From Listeria monocytogenes (GTDB lineage Bacteria; Bacillota; Bacilli; Lactobacillales; Listeriaceae), in the NCBI RefSeq assembly GCF_013282665.1, contig NZ_CP054041.1, positions 558,001-622,000 on the forward strand: a DNA stretch of 64,000 nucleotides, read 5' to 3'. A model generated the notes under the pieces. That model saw nothing but the letters and a program-made list of their open reading frames with translations. It was not told where the DNA came from and ran no database searches. Every line of letters begins with the position of its first letter. The first letter of the stretch is position 1. A program made the position numbers and the translations under genes. Below are positions 37,236-47,430 of this stretch, one piece after another.

Positions 37236-38177
37236 TTATTCAAACGTAGGATTATAAAATGAACGATTGTCTAATCCAAATACTCGTTCACTGAATTCAC
37301 CAGGTTTTGTATGTTTTAATACTTTATCCATCATATTCAAAGATGCATCCATTAAATCAATTTGGTGTAAAATCTCTGCTTCACGCACAAGTGGTGGTTT
37401 TGGGCTACCCCATTCCCCTTTGCCGTGATGAGAAAGAAGCACATGTTTTAATACCACGACTTCTTCACCATCAATCGAAAGTTCGTCAGCAATTTTACTA
37501 ACTTCTTCCACTACGATAGATATATGACCAATTAAATTACCTTCCAGTGTGTATGTTGTCGATACTGGACCAGAAAGTTCAATAACTTTTCCTAAATCAT
37601 GTAAAATCACACCTGCGTACAATAAATCCCGATTAACAGATGGGTATAGATCAGCGACCGATTTAGCAAGACGTAGCATGGAAACTACATGAAAGCTCAA
37701 ACCAGAAACAAATTCATGATGATGACGCATTGCTGCTGGATAATCATAAAAATCATCTTGATATTTTTTTAACAGCGCTCGTGTAATTCGTTGTAAGTTT
37801 GCATTTTTCATTTCAAAAATATATTGTGTAATTTCATCGGCCATTTCTTCTTTATTAATTGGCGCGGTTTCCATGAATTCACTGGCACTAACACCATCTA
37901 GCGCTGTAGCCTGTCTAATTTGGCGGATTTTCAATTGTTTACGACCACGATAATTTTGAATATCACCCATAAGGTGAACTATTTGTTGTACTCCGTAATT
38001 CGCTTCATCACTTTCTTTAACATCCCAAAGTTTTGCCTCTAATTCACCTGATTTATCTTGCAAGACAAGGCTCAAAAAGGGCTTTCCGTTGCTAGCCGTT
38101 CCTTTTACGCTTGATTTAATTAGCAAGAATAAGTCTACTGTTTCCCCAACTTCAAAGTCTAATAATCTTTTTTCCAT
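37236..38177 (-). CDS. yhaM: 3'-5' exoribonuclease YhaM
   Basis: 313-aa manganese-dependent 3'-5' exonuclease. An N-terminal OB-fold (about 5-85, [17 protein letters not shown]) is followed by an HD domain with [22 protein letters not shown] and HVLLSHHG supplying the metal ligands. The frame is open 15 codons upstream, but GAAGG lies 7 bp before the ATG at 38177, which gives the family start [12 protein letters not shown]. It is downstream of yhaN in a yhaO-yhaN-yhaM operon. Confidence 0.95.
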   Translation of the reverse strand: MEKRLLDFEVGETVDLFLLIKSSVKGTASNGKPFLSLVLQDKSGELEAKLWDVKESDEANYGVQQIVHLMGDIQNYRGRKQLKIRQIRQATALDGVSASEFMETAPINKEEMADEITQYIFEMKNANLQRITRALLKKYQDDFYDYPAAMRHHHEFVSGLSFHVVSMLRLAKSVADLYPSVNRDLLYAGVILHDLGKVIELSGPVSTTYTLEGNLIGHISIVVEEVSKIADELSIDGEEVVVLKHVLLSHHGKGEWGSPKPPLVREAEILHQIDLMDASLNMMDKVLKHTKPGEFSERVFGLDNRSFYNPTFE

Positions 38178-38221
38178 TGTATCGCCTTCTTTCTTTCTGT
38201 AGTAAGAAGTTTCTTCACCCA

Positions 38222-40945
38222 TTATAGCACGCGTATGTCCTCACTGGAAAAATATTTGCGAGTTTCTTGATGGCATGTGAAAAAAATGACTTGGTTTTCA
38301 CTTTTTCGTTTTTGTAGTAGCTGCATCATTTGTCCCATTCTCGAGGAATCAAAATGCACAAATCCATCATCAATTATGATTGGAAGTGGAAAGTCTTTGT
38401 GAATAACATCAATTAATGCAAAACGAATAGCCAAATATAGCTGTTCCTTAGTTGCTTGGCTAAGTTCTTCAGGGAAGAACGGAATACTACCCTTACTCTC
38501 TACTTGAAGCCTATTATCTTGCAAATAGACTTTTTTATAATTCCCACTAGTTAAGTGATTAAAATATTCACTTGCCAATTTTAATGTTTTTGGAAGTTTT
38601 CCTTCTTGTAACTGTTGCATCGTGTTTTGCAACATTTGAAGCGCTAGCTTTGTTTCTGTCCACTCAGCTGAGATTTGCTGTAAGTTACTTTTTTCTGAAT
38701 AAAATTCTTGCATCAGTCCAGCGAAAGTACCACCTTCTTCTAATTTGTCTAGTGCATGGTTTTGTGCTGCGAGTGAGGCATGAAGTTGCTCTTGTTCTAA
38801 TTCTATCTGCCGTAGAGCTTCTTCTAATTGCAGTTCTTTTTCTTTGATAGTTGCTTGGTTTTCATATTGATTTAGAGCTTCTCGCTTTTCTGGCTCAAGT
38901 TGCGCTTCTATTAAAACTAATCGTTCGCGCCATTTCTGTTCTTCTTTCACGCGCATTGCGGCCATGCGGAAGTCTTCTTCGTTACTCACATTCGCACGTT
39001 CTAGTAAGTCAGCCTTTTCTTTCTTTACAAGTAATAAATCTTGCTTAACTAAATCTAATTGCATCGTTACTTGTTCCAATTTTTCAGCGAGCTTTGCGTT
39101 TTCAGTTAAGTGGTTCCGATAATAGAGCAAACCCTGACGGAGAAAAGTGATTTTTTCTTCCATGTCAGTATAATCTACAGGCAATTTTAAGTTTTCTAGT
39201 CTTGCCCTATATGCTTCTTGCTTCTCTACTAATGGTTCTAGTTTGGAGATAAGTTCCATTGCTAATTGCTTTTTTTCACTATTTTTTTTGTAAGCGCTAA
39301 GTTCATAAAGCCAGTTCGAACTAGGTTCACTATTTATTCCCAAGTCAGAAAAGAAGTGCCTCAGTTCCATCGTATGTTGGTAGATATTTTCACTTAATTT
39401 ATTCTCAGCTGCTCTTAATTCCGCAATTTGTGAAGCAACCATATCCATTTCGTTCAAAAGTTGTTGCCATTCTTGTCTTATTTTCTTTTGTTCTAAAAAA
39501 GCTAGAATTTGCTCATTATTTGTTGGAGAGGATTTTCCAGTAGTAATAAAAGCATAACCCGCTATAAGGGCAAAAACAAAAACAAGTGCTACACTCCAAA
39601 TAGCTTGGAAAACTATCATCAAGATGAACGCTACTGCAAATATGCCCAAGGAAACCATCGTCTTAGTTCTAAAAGTTTTAGGACTATCCTGCATTTTTTC
39701 TTTTGCTTGTTGGAATGTTTTATTATCCCACATCTCCGCTTCTATTTGATCAATCTTCTTTTGGAGCTTTTTTTCGGAGTCATTAGTATATTTTAATTTC
39801 AGCTCGATATCATGTTGTTGCTCTTTGTAGGACTCTTCTTTTTCTTTTAAATGAATCATTGTTTGTTCTAGTTCGCTCGACCATATTCTAAGTGGTTGTT
39901 TTGTGTCGACTTGCTGAAATTTAATTTCTTGGTTTAAATTCTTTAACTGGATTTCTCGCTCTCCAAAAGCTGCATACGTTTCGATTAGATACGTGACTTC
40001 TGCTTCATTTTCGGCAAAAAAAGTACTATGTTCATACTTATTGTTGCTAATTAGATTTTTTTTACGTTCTTCTAGTTGGATAAGTTGATTCTGCCATTCT
40101 TTTTCTCGAAGGTGTAAGTGTTCTAAACGAATAACTCCATCAGGTGGAAAAGAAGCTTCTGTTGTTTCTGAAGCTTTGTTACTGAGTGCTTTCCATTCTT
40201 GGTATAATGGCCACAAATCCGCTAATGTTGCTAATGTATCTAACTCCACTCGCATTGTTGTTTTTTCTTTTTGTAGCTCTGTTTGCCTTACTATCGCTTC
40301 TTCTTTCTCGTGGATTAATTGTTCATATTGCGCATTTTGTTTTTTGGCGTTTTGAAAAGCTTGTTGGGCTTCTTTTACTTTTTTTAGTTGTTGGTTAATT
40401 AGTGGATTTCGCCCGCTCGGTTTATATAGACTATCTAATTTTTTTTGTAACGCTTCGGCCGCCTTTAGAAGAGCGTCCGAACCTGTTGTTCCTGTTGCTA
40501 ACAAATAGCGTTCAAATTCTTTCTTTTTCCATTGATGAATATTTTGCAAACCGTGTATATCGAATGAAAAAATAGCCTCATAGGTGTTTCGATCAATTTC
40601 GCCGATAATTTCTGGTAATTTTTCTTCTCCAGCAGTTTGACCATCTCCGTAATATATCCGAACATCTCCCGTTGCTTTTCCTTTTAAGCGTTCAATGATG
40701 ACTCTTCCTAAAGGTGTGTCTTCTAACGTTAACCTTCCGCCATATGGTCCTCCGTTTTTTGGCTCCATGCGTGGTATTGATTGTTGTTTCGTTGGGAAAC
40801 CAAACAAAATACTATGTATAAAAGCCATAATAGTTGATTTTCCAGCTTCATTTTCACCATAGAACACTTGGAAATTGGTAATATTATTAAAATGAGCATC
40901 AGACCATTTTCCGTAACCAATAATATCAATAGAGGTTATTCTCAT
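38222..40945 (-). CDS. yhaN: SMC/Rad50-like ATPase YhaN (SbcE-like)
   Basis: 907-aa coiled-coil ATPase. The N-terminus has [14 protein letters not shown] and Walker [10 protein letters not shown] (about 29-37); the C-terminus has the signature-type [20 protein letters not shown] and Walker [14 protein letters not shown]. Long coiled coils fill 160-400 and 460-800. Unlike Rad50 proper, it has two adjacent hydrophobic helices about 425-470 ([32 protein letters not shown]) between the coils, so the apex appears membrane-inserted. Its ATG overlaps the yhaO stop by 4 bp. It probably forms a nuclease complex with YhaO, as SbcEF does in staphylococci. Confidence 0.92.
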   Translation of the reverse strand: MRITSIDIIGYGKWSDAHFNNITNFQVFYGENEAGKSTIMAFIHSILFGFPTKQQSIPRMEPKNGGPYGGRLTLEDTPLGRVIIERLKGKATGDVRIYYGDGQTAGEEKLPEIIGEIDRNTYEAIFSFDIHGLQNIHQWKKKEFERYLLATGTTGSDALLKAAEALQKKLDSLYKPSGRNPLINQQLKKVKEAQQAFQNAKKQNAQYEQLIHEKEEAIVRQTELQKEKTTMRVELDTLATLADLWPLYQEWKALSNKASETTEASFPPDGVIRLEHLHLREKEWQNQLIQLEERKKNLISNNKYEHSTFFAENEAEVTYLIETYAAFGEREIQLKNLNQEIKFQQVDTKQPLRIWSSELEQTMIHLKEKEESYKEQQHDIELKLKYTNDSEKKLQKKIDQIEAEMWDNKTFQQAKEKMQDSPKTFRTKTMVSLGIFAVAFILMIVFQAIWSVALVFVFALIAGYAFITTGKSSPTNNEQILAFLEQKKIRQEWQQLLNEMDMVASQIAELRAAENKLSENIYQHTMELRHFFSDLGINSEPSSNWLYELSAYKKNSEKKQLAMELISKLEPLVEKQEAYRARLENLKLPVDYTDMEEKITFLRQGLLYYRNHLTENAKLAEKLEQVTMQLDLVKQDLLLVKKEKADLLERANVSNEEDFRMAAMRVKEEQKWRERLVLIEAQLEPEKREALNQYENQATIKEKELQLEEALRQIELEQEQLHASLAAQNHALDKLEEGGTFAGLMQEFYSEKSNLQQISAEWTETKLALQMLQNTMQQLQEGKLPKTLKLASEYFNHLTSGNYKKVYLQDNRLQVESKGSIPFFPEELSQATKEQLYLAIRFALIDVIHKDFPLPIIIDDGFVHFDSSRMGQMMQLLQKRKSENQVIFFTCHQETRKYFSSEDIRVL

Positions 40946-42177
40946 TTATCATCACCTTCCACTTCTGCAAGCGTCCTCCCTAATTCCATTAAAGCATCTT
41001 GTAGTAACCTCTCACGATCAATTCCAGACAAATCATCCAAGTATCTACTCACTCCACTTTCAAGATATAAAGCTTCTACCGCTTGGTAAAAAGCAGATTC
41101 ATCTTGCAGGGTCTCAAACGAATGCTTGATTTCTTCTCCTGCTATATGCGATTCATACCATGTTTGTGAATTACTTTGATTCGTTATCTCCGTTGTTAAT
41201 TTGTGTACCCATACAAAAGTATTACCTGTAACTTCTACTTCTTCTTGGAGCATCTGTAGCCAATCATTCGTATGGATTTTCTTTTTATTTCCCATCTTAA
41301 CAATTATATGAAGAAAATAAGAGTGACTTCTTCCTTGATAACTTTCTAACATCTTAGTAATTTCACGATAAAAGGCATTTATTTCGCCATTTTCCGGCAA
41401 CGTAATTACGACTTCTTCCCAAATAATTGGACTTGTTCCAATGAAATCAATGGTGGTACTTGCTTCTGATAATGTTATGATACTGGCGCCCTTTTCGCCT
41501 GATTCTTTGCGGTTTCGCCCTTGAATATTTCCTGGGTAATAAATGCTAGGAGACTCTGCAAGCAATTGTCGCTTATGAATGTGACCAAGTGCCCAGTAGT
41601 CAAAACCTTTTTTGCTAATTTCTTGCACACGAAATGGGGCGTACACATCATGTTCCTCGCTACTTGACACTTCTGAGCCATGTAATAGCGCAATATGAAA
41701 ATCAGCATCGCCTTGAATCTTGTACTCACCCACTCGACTTGAGCGAATATGGCGTTCATTGTAACTAAACCCATAAATATTAACCCTCACACCAGTAGCT
41801 GTTTTATGCGACATTACGTCTACTTGCTCTGAAAAGACGTGCACATTGCTTGGTAATACGAGTTTTTCTTTATGCTTTTCTATGAAATCATGATTTCCAT
41901 GAATCATAAAAACAGGAATATTTGCTACTTCTAATCGTTTCATTTCTTTTGCAAAACGCGCTTGAGCACGAACACTTTGATCTTCGCTATCATAAATATC
42001 TCCAGCAATTAAAACGAAATCTACTGCTTCTTTTATCGCAACAGTCGTAATCCGTTCTAATGATTGAAATGTACTTTCTTGTATGGCAGAAAAAAGCGGC
42101 TGTGGCAGTCCCGAAAGTCCAATGAAAGGACTATCTAAATGTAAATCAGCCATATGTAAAAATTGGATTTCTTTCAT
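40942..42177 (-). CDS. yhaO: Mre11/SbcD-like exonuclease YhaO
   Basis: 411-aa calcineurin-like metallophosphoesterase. The motifs HMADLHLDSPF (about 7-17), LIAGDIYD, IHGNHDF, LLHGSE and GHIHKRQ supply the full dinuclear metal site, so it should be an active nuclease. The C-terminal third is a capping region with no recognised motif. First gene of yhaONM, coupled to yhaN by ATGA. The role as a DNA-end processing complex is inferred from Mre11-Rad50 and SbcEF. Confidence 0.94.
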   Translation of the reverse strand: MKEIQFLHMADLHLDSPFIGLSGLPQPLFSAIQESTFQSLERITTVAIKEAVDFVLIAGDIYDSEDQSVRAQARFAKEMKRLEVANIPVFMIHGNHDFIEKHKEKLVLPSNVHVFSEQVDVMSHKTATGVRVNIYGFSYNERHIRSSRVGEYKIQGDADFHIALLHGSEVSSSEEHDVYAPFRVQEISKKGFDYWALGHIHKRQLLAESPSIYYPGNIQGRNRKESGEKGASIITLSEASTTIDFIGTSPIIWEEVVITLPENGEINAFYREITKMLESYQGRSHSYFLHIIVKMGNKKKIHTNDWLQMLQEEVEVTGNTFVWVHKLTTEITNQSNSQTWYESHIAGEEIKHSFETLQDESAFYQAVEALYLESGVSRYLDDLSGIDRERLLQDALMELGRTLAEVEGDDK

Positions 42178-42255
42178 GACTTTCGCCTCCTGTAAAAAAC
42201 CGAATATACGTTCTTATTATACATTACTATTGTTATAGGTACAAGCATTTCCAAT

Positions 42256-42302
42256 AAAAAAGGTCCTATTATCTGCTAAATAAATAACAAATAATAGAAC
42301 CA
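42256..42302 (-). terminator. Terminator of the yheA-like gene
   Basis: GGTTCTATTAT / ATAATAGGACC with an 18-nt loop and T6 on the minus strand. It separates this gene from yhaO. Confidence 0.8.
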
Positions 42303-42319
42303 CTTGAATTAATGAAAAA

Positions 42320-42673
42320 TTAATCGTTAGCTACATTATAAAGATCTTGTAATGGCGTCATGATAATGCGATTTAGATCATTGATAATTGTGCTCATTGC
42401 TTGTTCTTTTTCCATTAGTTTAACGATTAGTTCGTTTTCTTGAACTTCTTGTGCTACTTGTTGAGCTACATCTACTGTTTCGTCGTCAATTTCTTGACCA
42501 GTCATTTGTTTTTCTTGAATAGTTACTTGAACATCACGGAAGCGTTCGAATTTTGCTTTTGCATCTGCATTTTCGTTTACTTCACGGTATGCATCTTGTA
42601 AGCTGATGAATTCAGGTGTTTCACGAATTCCTTTGTCTAAATCATGTGCTAAATCATAAATATTAATTGCCAT
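42320..42673 (-). CDS. yheA: YlbF/YmcA-family protein (YheA-like)
   Basis: 117-aa all-helical protein of the YlbF/YmcA/YheA group (DUF964): [25 protein letters not shown], then a long amphipathic helix [21 protein letters not shown]. YlbF and YmcA are part of the Y-complex that steers RNase Y, but the YheA branch has no defined role. The start ATG at 42673 has GGAGG 8 bp upstream. Next to a DUF445 gene as yheA-yheB in Bacillus. Confidence 0.9.
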   Translation of the reverse strand: MAINIYDLAHDLDKGIRETPEFISLQDAYREVNENADAKAKFERFRDVQVTIQEKQMTGQEIDDETVDVAQQVAQEVQENELIVKLMEKEQAMSTIINDLNRIIMTPLQDLYNVAND

Positions 42674-42754
42674 TGATAAATCCTCCAAATATCTGTATTT
42701 GTCACTTCTGTTTCACTATAACAAAAACTCACCGGTTATTCCAGTATAAAAGAA

Positions 42755-43888
42755 CTAAATCCACATTGCGAGAACGCCTTGGATAATTCCAATAAATCCA
42801 CCTAAAATCCCACCTAAATAAGTAATCATTTTTAACTCTCTTCCAGAAATCTCTACAACAAGTTTTTCGATTTCAGGTAAAGAAAAAGTGGCAATTTGTG
42901 TTTCAACAAGCTTTGCTAAGTCCATTCGCTCGACTATTTCCGCACTATGTGTCGCCACAAAATCAAGCATTCTTTCTACTGCAAAAGGAATTACTTTTTC
43001 TATAATAGTTGTCTCATAATTACGTAATATCACTTGAATAGGCTGATTAAATAATTTCTCATGAGGGAAAGCTTGGATAAGTTCAGAAGTAAGCTGCCCC
43101 GCTAATTGAGCTTGCTTTTCAGTAGGAATAAGTTCCTCTAACTCTTTTGCTTCGAAGTTTTTCCATTCTGTCGTTAAAAGTTGGTTGATTAAATTTTTAG
43201 TATCTTCTTGATTAATAAGTTTCAAGCCTTCTTGTTGAATTTTTTCAGAGAAACTTTCTACATTAATGAACATTCTAGCCACGCTTCCCATTTTCCCGTG
43301 TTCTTCAAAGAAATTTTGCAACATTTGTTTAATTTGTATTTTACCTTCTTCACTCGCTACAAATAAGGCCATTTTACTCGTAATTCTCTCTGTTACATGT
43401 GGTAGTTTAGTTGTTAATTCTGACTCTAGCATCGCTGGGATTAAATCACTCATTTTCGTTGTTTTTTTAGTAGATAAAAAGTGATTAATTTCTTTTTCCA
43501 TTGTTTTTTCTATCCATGCCATCGAACGGATTTCTGCATTTTCATAACCAAAATGATGTAGAAGTTCATTAGTTGTTGTTTCTAATTGCATTTTTTCATG
43601 GAACATTTTCGTAATAGTATCGGTTATTTCTTTTTGTAAATTCTCATCTAGCAACCGCGCACGAATGGCATCTTCGGTGAGTAGATGGCTCACTACTACT
43701 TTTCCGATATGTTTCGCTAGCTCATCGCGCCGTTTCGGGATTAATCCTGGTGTAAATGGTAAACGTTTATTAAATAAGTAAATGGCTTTGTAGGGGCGAA
43801 AAAGCATTCGAATGGCGATATAATTCGTCATTGCGCCAATAAACCCACCAATCACTGCCATTAAAAGTATCGTAAATAACACTGACAT
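42755..43888 (-). CDS. yheB: DUF445 membrane protein (YheB-like)
   Basis: 377 aa. N-terminal helix (VLFTILLMAVIGGFIGAMTNYIAIRMLF) followed by the DUF445 signature RPYKAIYLFNKRLPFTPGLIPKRRDELA (read from about 30 to 58), a long helical soluble region, and a C-terminal membrane helix (MITYLGGILGGFIGIIQGVLAMWI). AGGAG is 9 bp before the chosen ATG; an ATG three codons earlier overlaps it. Function unknown. It lies 81 bp upstream of the yheA-like gene. Confidence 0.9.
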   Translation of the reverse strand: MSVLFTILLMAVIGGFIGAMTNYIAIRMLFRPYKAIYLFNKRLPFTPGLIPKRRDELAKHIGKVVVSHLLTEDAIRARLLDENLQKEITDTITKMFHEKMQLETTTNELLHHFGYENAEIRSMAWIEKTMEKEINHFLSTKKTTKMSDLIPAMLESELTTKLPHVTERITSKMALFVASEEGKIQIKQMLQNFFEEHGKMGSVARMFINVESFSEKIQQEGLKLINQEDTKNLINQLLTTEWKNFEAKELEELIPTEKQAQLAGQLTSELIQAFPHEKLFNQPIQVILRNYETTIIEKVIPFAVERMLDFVATHSAEIVERMDLAKLVETQIATFSLPEIEKLVVEISGRELKMITYLGGILGGFIGIIQGVLAMWI

Positions 43889-43937
43889 GTTTTGCATCTC
43901 CTAATATTTGTCTGGTAAAAGTGGTTTCATTATACGT

Positions 43938-43970
43938 GAAAAATCCCTAGACAACAATTGTTTCTAGGGA
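43938..43970 (-). terminator. Terminator of fumC
   Basis: Minus-strand TCCCTAGaaACAATTGTTGTCTAGGGA followed by TTTTT. Confidence 0.85.
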
Positions 43971-43991
43971 AGTTCATTCTAAAGTATGAGA

Positions 43992-45359
43992 TTACAAATT
44001 AGTCATTTTTAACGGATCAATCCATAAATCAAATTGTTTTTCTGTCACAAAACCAGTTTTAATCGCCGCTTCTTTTAATGTCGTATTTTCTTCAAAAGCA
44101 AGCTTAGCAATTTTGGCAGCTTTTTCATAACCAATATGTGGATTCAAAGCTGTGACAAGCATTAGCGAGTCATTTACTTTTGTTTCAATAACCTTTTCAT
44201 TCGCAGTAAGTCCTTCTAAACAATGCACTCGGAACGAACGCATGCTATCTGAAAGAAGTTGAACAGATTCGAGGAAATTAAAAATGATTACTGGCTTGTA
44301 AACATTTAGTTCAAAGTTTCCTTGACTTGCAGCAATATTAATTGTCGTATCATTTCCCATGACTTGAGCCGCTACCATCGTCATTGCTTCACATTGGGTA
44401 GGATTTATTTTCCCAGGCATAATAGAGCTTCCTGGTTCATTAGCAGGGATAGTTAGCTCACCTATACCGCTACGTGGTCCACTCGCTAATAAACGGATAT
44501 CATTAGCTATTTTCATTAAATCTGAAGCAAGACTACGAATGGCGCCATGAACAAAATTAATCGGACTATGACTAGTTAAAGCAAAATACTTATTGGAATC
44601 AGAAGTAAAAGGATATCCCGTTTGTTTCATCAATTCTTCGGCAACCTTATCACCAAAATCACGTGTCGCATTTAAGCCTGTCCCAACTGCAGTCCCACCG
44701 ATTGCAAGTGGCAAAATTGCTTTCATACTTGTTTCGAGATAGTTTTTATTATTCGTAAGACACGCTTCCCAACCACTAATTTCTTGACCAAGTGTTAATG
44801 GGGTTGCGTCTTGCAAATGTGTTCTGCCAATTTTAACAAGGTGCATATATTTATTTTTCTTCTCTGTCAAAACAGCTTCCATTTTAGTTATTTCTGGTAA
44901 AAGTTTTGTTATTAAAGCGTCGTATGCGGCAATGTGCATCGCTGTTGGAAATGTGTCGTTCGAGCTTTGCGACATGTTGACATCATCATTCGGATGAATT
45001 TGTCCTTCATTTAAAGTTAAGTTGGCAACGTGTGCGATAACTTCATTGACATTCATGTTACTCTGCGTCCCACTTCCTGTTTGCCAAACGACTAAAGGAA
45101 AATGGTCATTTAGTTTCCCTTGAATGATTTGATCACAAACCTGGCCAATCGCTATTGCTTTTTCTTCGGATAGTTTCCCTTCTGCTGCGTTCACTTTTGC
45201 AGTGGCTTTTTTTAATTGACCAAAAGCATATATAATTTCTATCGGCATGGGATTATCACCAATAGCAAAATTCCTTCTACTTCGTTCTGTCTGCGCTCCC
45301 CAATATTTCGTCGCATCTACAGAAATTTCTCCAAGTGTATCTCGCTCTATTCGTTCCAT
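43992..45359 (-). CDS. fumC: Fumarate hydratase class II
   Basis: 455-aa iron-independent fumarase interconverting fumarate and malate. The superfamily signature [15 protein letters not shown] (about 312-326) and the active-site His in [12 protein letters not shown] (about 183) are intact, and the N-terminus ([25 protein letters not shown]) is typical. Listeria lacks a complete TCA cycle, so this serves the reductive or linking branch. Monocistronic. Confidence 0.97.
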   Translation of the reverse strand: MERIERDTLGEISVDATKYWGAQTERSRRNFAIGDNPMPIEIIYAFGQLKKATAKVNAAEGKLSEEKAIAIGQVCDQIIQGKLNDHFPLVVWQTGSGTQSNMNVNEVIAHVANLTLNEGQIHPNDDVNMSQSSNDTFPTAMHIAAYDALITKLLPEITKMEAVLTEKKNKYMHLVKIGRTHLQDATPLTLGQEISGWEACLTNNKNYLETSMKAILPLAIGGTAVGTGLNATRDFGDKVAEELMKQTGYPFTSDSNKYFALTSHSPINFVHGAIRSLASDLMKIANDIRLLASGPRSGIGELTIPANEPGSSIMPGKINPTQCEAMTMVAAQVMGNDTTINIAASQGNFELNVYKPVIIFNFLESVQLLSDSMRSFRVHCLEGLTANEKVIETKVNDSLMLVTALNPHIGYEKAAKIAKLAFEENTTLKEAAIKTGFVTEKQFDLWIDPLKMTNL

Positions 45360-45428
45360 TTCGCCACCCCTTTTTATTCTATTTTAGTATAAACCGGATA
45401 TTTTCGCAAAACACAGGAAAAATGTTCG

Positions 45429-46223
45429 CTATTCCGCTTTTGGGAGTGGTTTTATTTTTATCATTAGGATGGTTAAACTTACAAACAGAGCAATCCATAT
45501 GATAGTTATGCAAATTGGTGGGATAAAATAATCCATCGTTTTATCAGACATAATTAGCATTGTTGCATTTTTACTTAGATAAGCCGGATTAAACATTTGA
45601 ATCCAGCCGCCAAAACCACTGATTACACCTAAAACAATCGCTATAAACACACTGCTCATCGCAACAACCGCATTACTATCAAAAACCGCGCTCGCAAAAA
45701 CAACCAAACTAATTACAAAGATAAACCAAATGGCGTAAACAAAAAATCCTTGAGTTAAAGAATTGATTGCTAATTCTCCAAATAAAAAGTACGTATAATA
45801 AGCAGCCAATACATAGCCAATGAAAAGAGAACTTAAACCTACCATACATTGCATTACCCATTTTGATAGCACATATTCCACTGCACTCACTGGTCTTGTC
45901 ATAATAAACGCTAACATGCCTCTTGTTCGGTCATTCTGAATGCAAGCCATCGCAACAACGATGATAATGATAATGCCAATTTGATCAAACTGGGAACCAA
46001 GTGTTTGAGCCATAACCTCTTGAGCTGATTGATTTCCCATTAAAGCGACTACTTGTTCTGTCTCTGTGCCTGCGCCTACTGCTTTTAGAATTTCTGGTAA
46101 AAAATACATCATTAGTGGTTGTGTGAGTCCAAGAAGTGCAAATACAATCGGCAGCCATATGATTTTTAAACTTCTACGTTGTTCCAGCCACTCTTTTGCT
46201 AATAAAGCATTAAAATGTGTCAT
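45429..46223 (-). CDS. ABC-2 type transporter permease (YxlG-like)
   Basis: 264 aa with six hydrophobic segments, starting HFNALLAKEWLEQRRSLKII as in ABC-2 permeases. It overlaps the ATPase gene by 4 bp (ATGA). With the two upstream genes it reproduces the order yxlE-yxlF-yxlG of Bacillus. The substrate is unknown. Confidence 0.88.
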   Translation of the reverse strand: MTHFNALLAKEWLEQRRSLKIIWLPIVFALLGLTQPLMMYFLPEILKAVGAGTETEQVVALMGNQSAQEVMAQTLGSQFDQIGIIIIIVVAMACIQNDRTRGMLAFIMTRPVSAVEYVLSKWVMQCMVGLSSLFIGYVLAAYYTYFLFGELAINSLTQGFFVYAIWFIFVISLVVFASAVFDSNAVVAMSSVFIAIVLGVISGFGGWIQMFNPAYLSKNATMLIMSDKTMDYFIPPICITIIWIALFVSLTILMIKIKPLPKAE

Positions 46224-47125
46224 TTGCCCACCTTCTCCATAAAAATTTCCTCTAAGCTTTGGTGTCTGTTTTCGACACGAATAAATTCACCATCTATTTG
46301 TAATAAAGATTTCAAAATAGCTTCTGCCCCAGCTTTTTGGTTAGTTGTGTAAACTTGATAAACCATCCCAATTTTTTCAATTTTCTCCACGTGTTCATTT
46401 TGAAGTAGTAGCGTTTGCCATGCTTCACTGTCCCCACTAAATTCGACATCAAACACAGGGGAACTTTCTTCTTCCATAAGTTGCGCTACTGTCTTATCTG
46501 TAACCAAGTCGCCATTTTTAATGATGGCAATGCGGTCACAAATTTCTTCAGCATCTTTTAAAATATGTGTGGAAAACAAAATAGTAATCTCTTTTTTTAG
46601 TTTGGCTAATAGCAGCATCATTTCCCGGCGACCGATAGGATCAAGTGCGGATACTGGTTCATCTAGTACAAGTAGTTCTGGTCGGTGCAAAATGGCTTGA
46701 GCAATCCCAAGTCGTTGTCGCATTCCTCCTGAATACGTGCTAATTTTTTTATTCGCACTCTCTTCTAGCCCTACTAATTTTAAGACTTCTTTAATGCGTG
46801 CTTTTAAATCATTTTTTTTCATATTAGATAGCTTTCCCATAAAATGAAGGCACTCTGTCGCGCTCATCCAACCATAAAATTCAGGATACTGCGGTAAAAA
46901 ACCAATTTTTTCGCGAACTAATTTTGCATTTTGACCGTCTAAAGTAATTTGCCCTTCGTCCTGTGCTAAGATTTGGACAATCATATTAATCATGGTTGAC
47001 TTTCCTGCCCCATTAGGACCAATAAGTGCTACACATTCTTTTTCATTGATAGTGAGGTCAATACCTTTAATAACCCATTTGCCATTGTATTTTTTCTTTA
47101 GTCCTTGAATTTCCAATTTTTTCAT
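46220..47125 (-). CDS. ABC transporter ATP-binding protein (YxlF-like)
   Basis: 301-aa ATPase. Walker A GPNGAGKSTMIN (about 35-46), signature YSGGMRQRLGIAQAI (about 129), Walker B LLVLDEPVSALDP and the DrrA-type C-terminal extension. Its ATG overlaps the stop of the preceding small gene by one base (TAATG). Complete and presumably active. Confidence 0.93.
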   Translation of the reverse strand: MKKLEIQGLKKKYNGKWVIKGIDLTINEKECVALIGPNGAGKSTMINMIVQILAQDEGQITLDGQNAKLVREKIGFLPQYPEFYGWMSATECLHFMGKLSNMKKNDLKARIKEVLKLVGLEESANKKISTYSGGMRQRLGIAQAILHRPELLVLDEPVSALDPIGRREMMLLLAKLKKEITILFSTHILKDAEEICDRIAIIKNGDLVTDKTVAQLMEEESSPVFDVEFSGDSEAWQTLLLQNEHVEKIEKIGMVYQVYTTNQKAGAEAILKSLLQIDGEFIRVENRHQSLEEIFMEKVGK

Positions 47126-47322
47126 TAGTTACCTTCCTCTTTTCGGCCAAAAATAAAATAGGATATGGGGCCAAAAATGTTAATAACGATAATGACAACT
47201 AGCCAGATAACTGGATTTTTTCTTTCATTCCAGTTTTTTGTTAAGTCAATAATAGCTGTTAATAATAAAGCTAAATAGAGAAGGATTACGGGTATAATTA
47301 ATGCGATTTGTGTTTTATCCAA
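47125..47322 (-). CDS. Small PLDc_N membrane protein (YxlE-like)
   Basis: 65 aa, two membrane helices (about 5-25 and 38-60) with NPVIWLVVIIVINIFGPISYFIFGRK, the phospholipase-D N-terminal (PLDc_N) signature of YxlE. Start: a TTG at 47322 has GAGGTG 6-7 bp upstream; the GTG at 47331 overlaps that RBS and is less likely. In Bacillus YxlDE restrain SigY; no such sigma gene is visible here, so only the family resemblance is claimed. First gene of the operon, behind an inverted-repeat operator. Confidence 0.82.
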   Translation of the reverse strand: MDKTQIALIIPVILLYLALLLTAIIDLTKNWNERKNPVIWLVVIIVINIFGPISYFIFGRKEEGN

Positions 47323-47342
47323 TGTACTCACCTCATTCTTTT

Positions 47343-47361
47343 GTTATACTCATTGTATAAC
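47343..47361. promoter_or_regulatory. Inverted repeat upstream of the YxlEFG-like operon
   Basis: GTTATAC-TCATT-GTATAAC: perfect 7-bp arms with a 5-bp spacer, about 20 bp before the GTG/TTG start and overlapping the likely promoter (TTGCAT upstream). It resembles a dimeric repressor operator; no regulator gene lies next to it. Confidence 0.6.
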
Positions 47362-47383
47362 AGTTATAATATTAATGCAATAC

Positions 47384-47429
47384 AAAAAAGCACATTTTAC
47401 TAGAGTCAATATAGTAAAATGTGCTTTTT
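47384..47429 (-). terminator. Terminator of the penicillin-binding protein gene
   Basis: AGCACATTTTACT / AGTAAAATGTGCT with a 10-nt loop and T-rich flanks on both sides; its A/T runs would also stop plus-strand transcription. Confidence 0.9.
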
Positions 47430-47430
47430 A

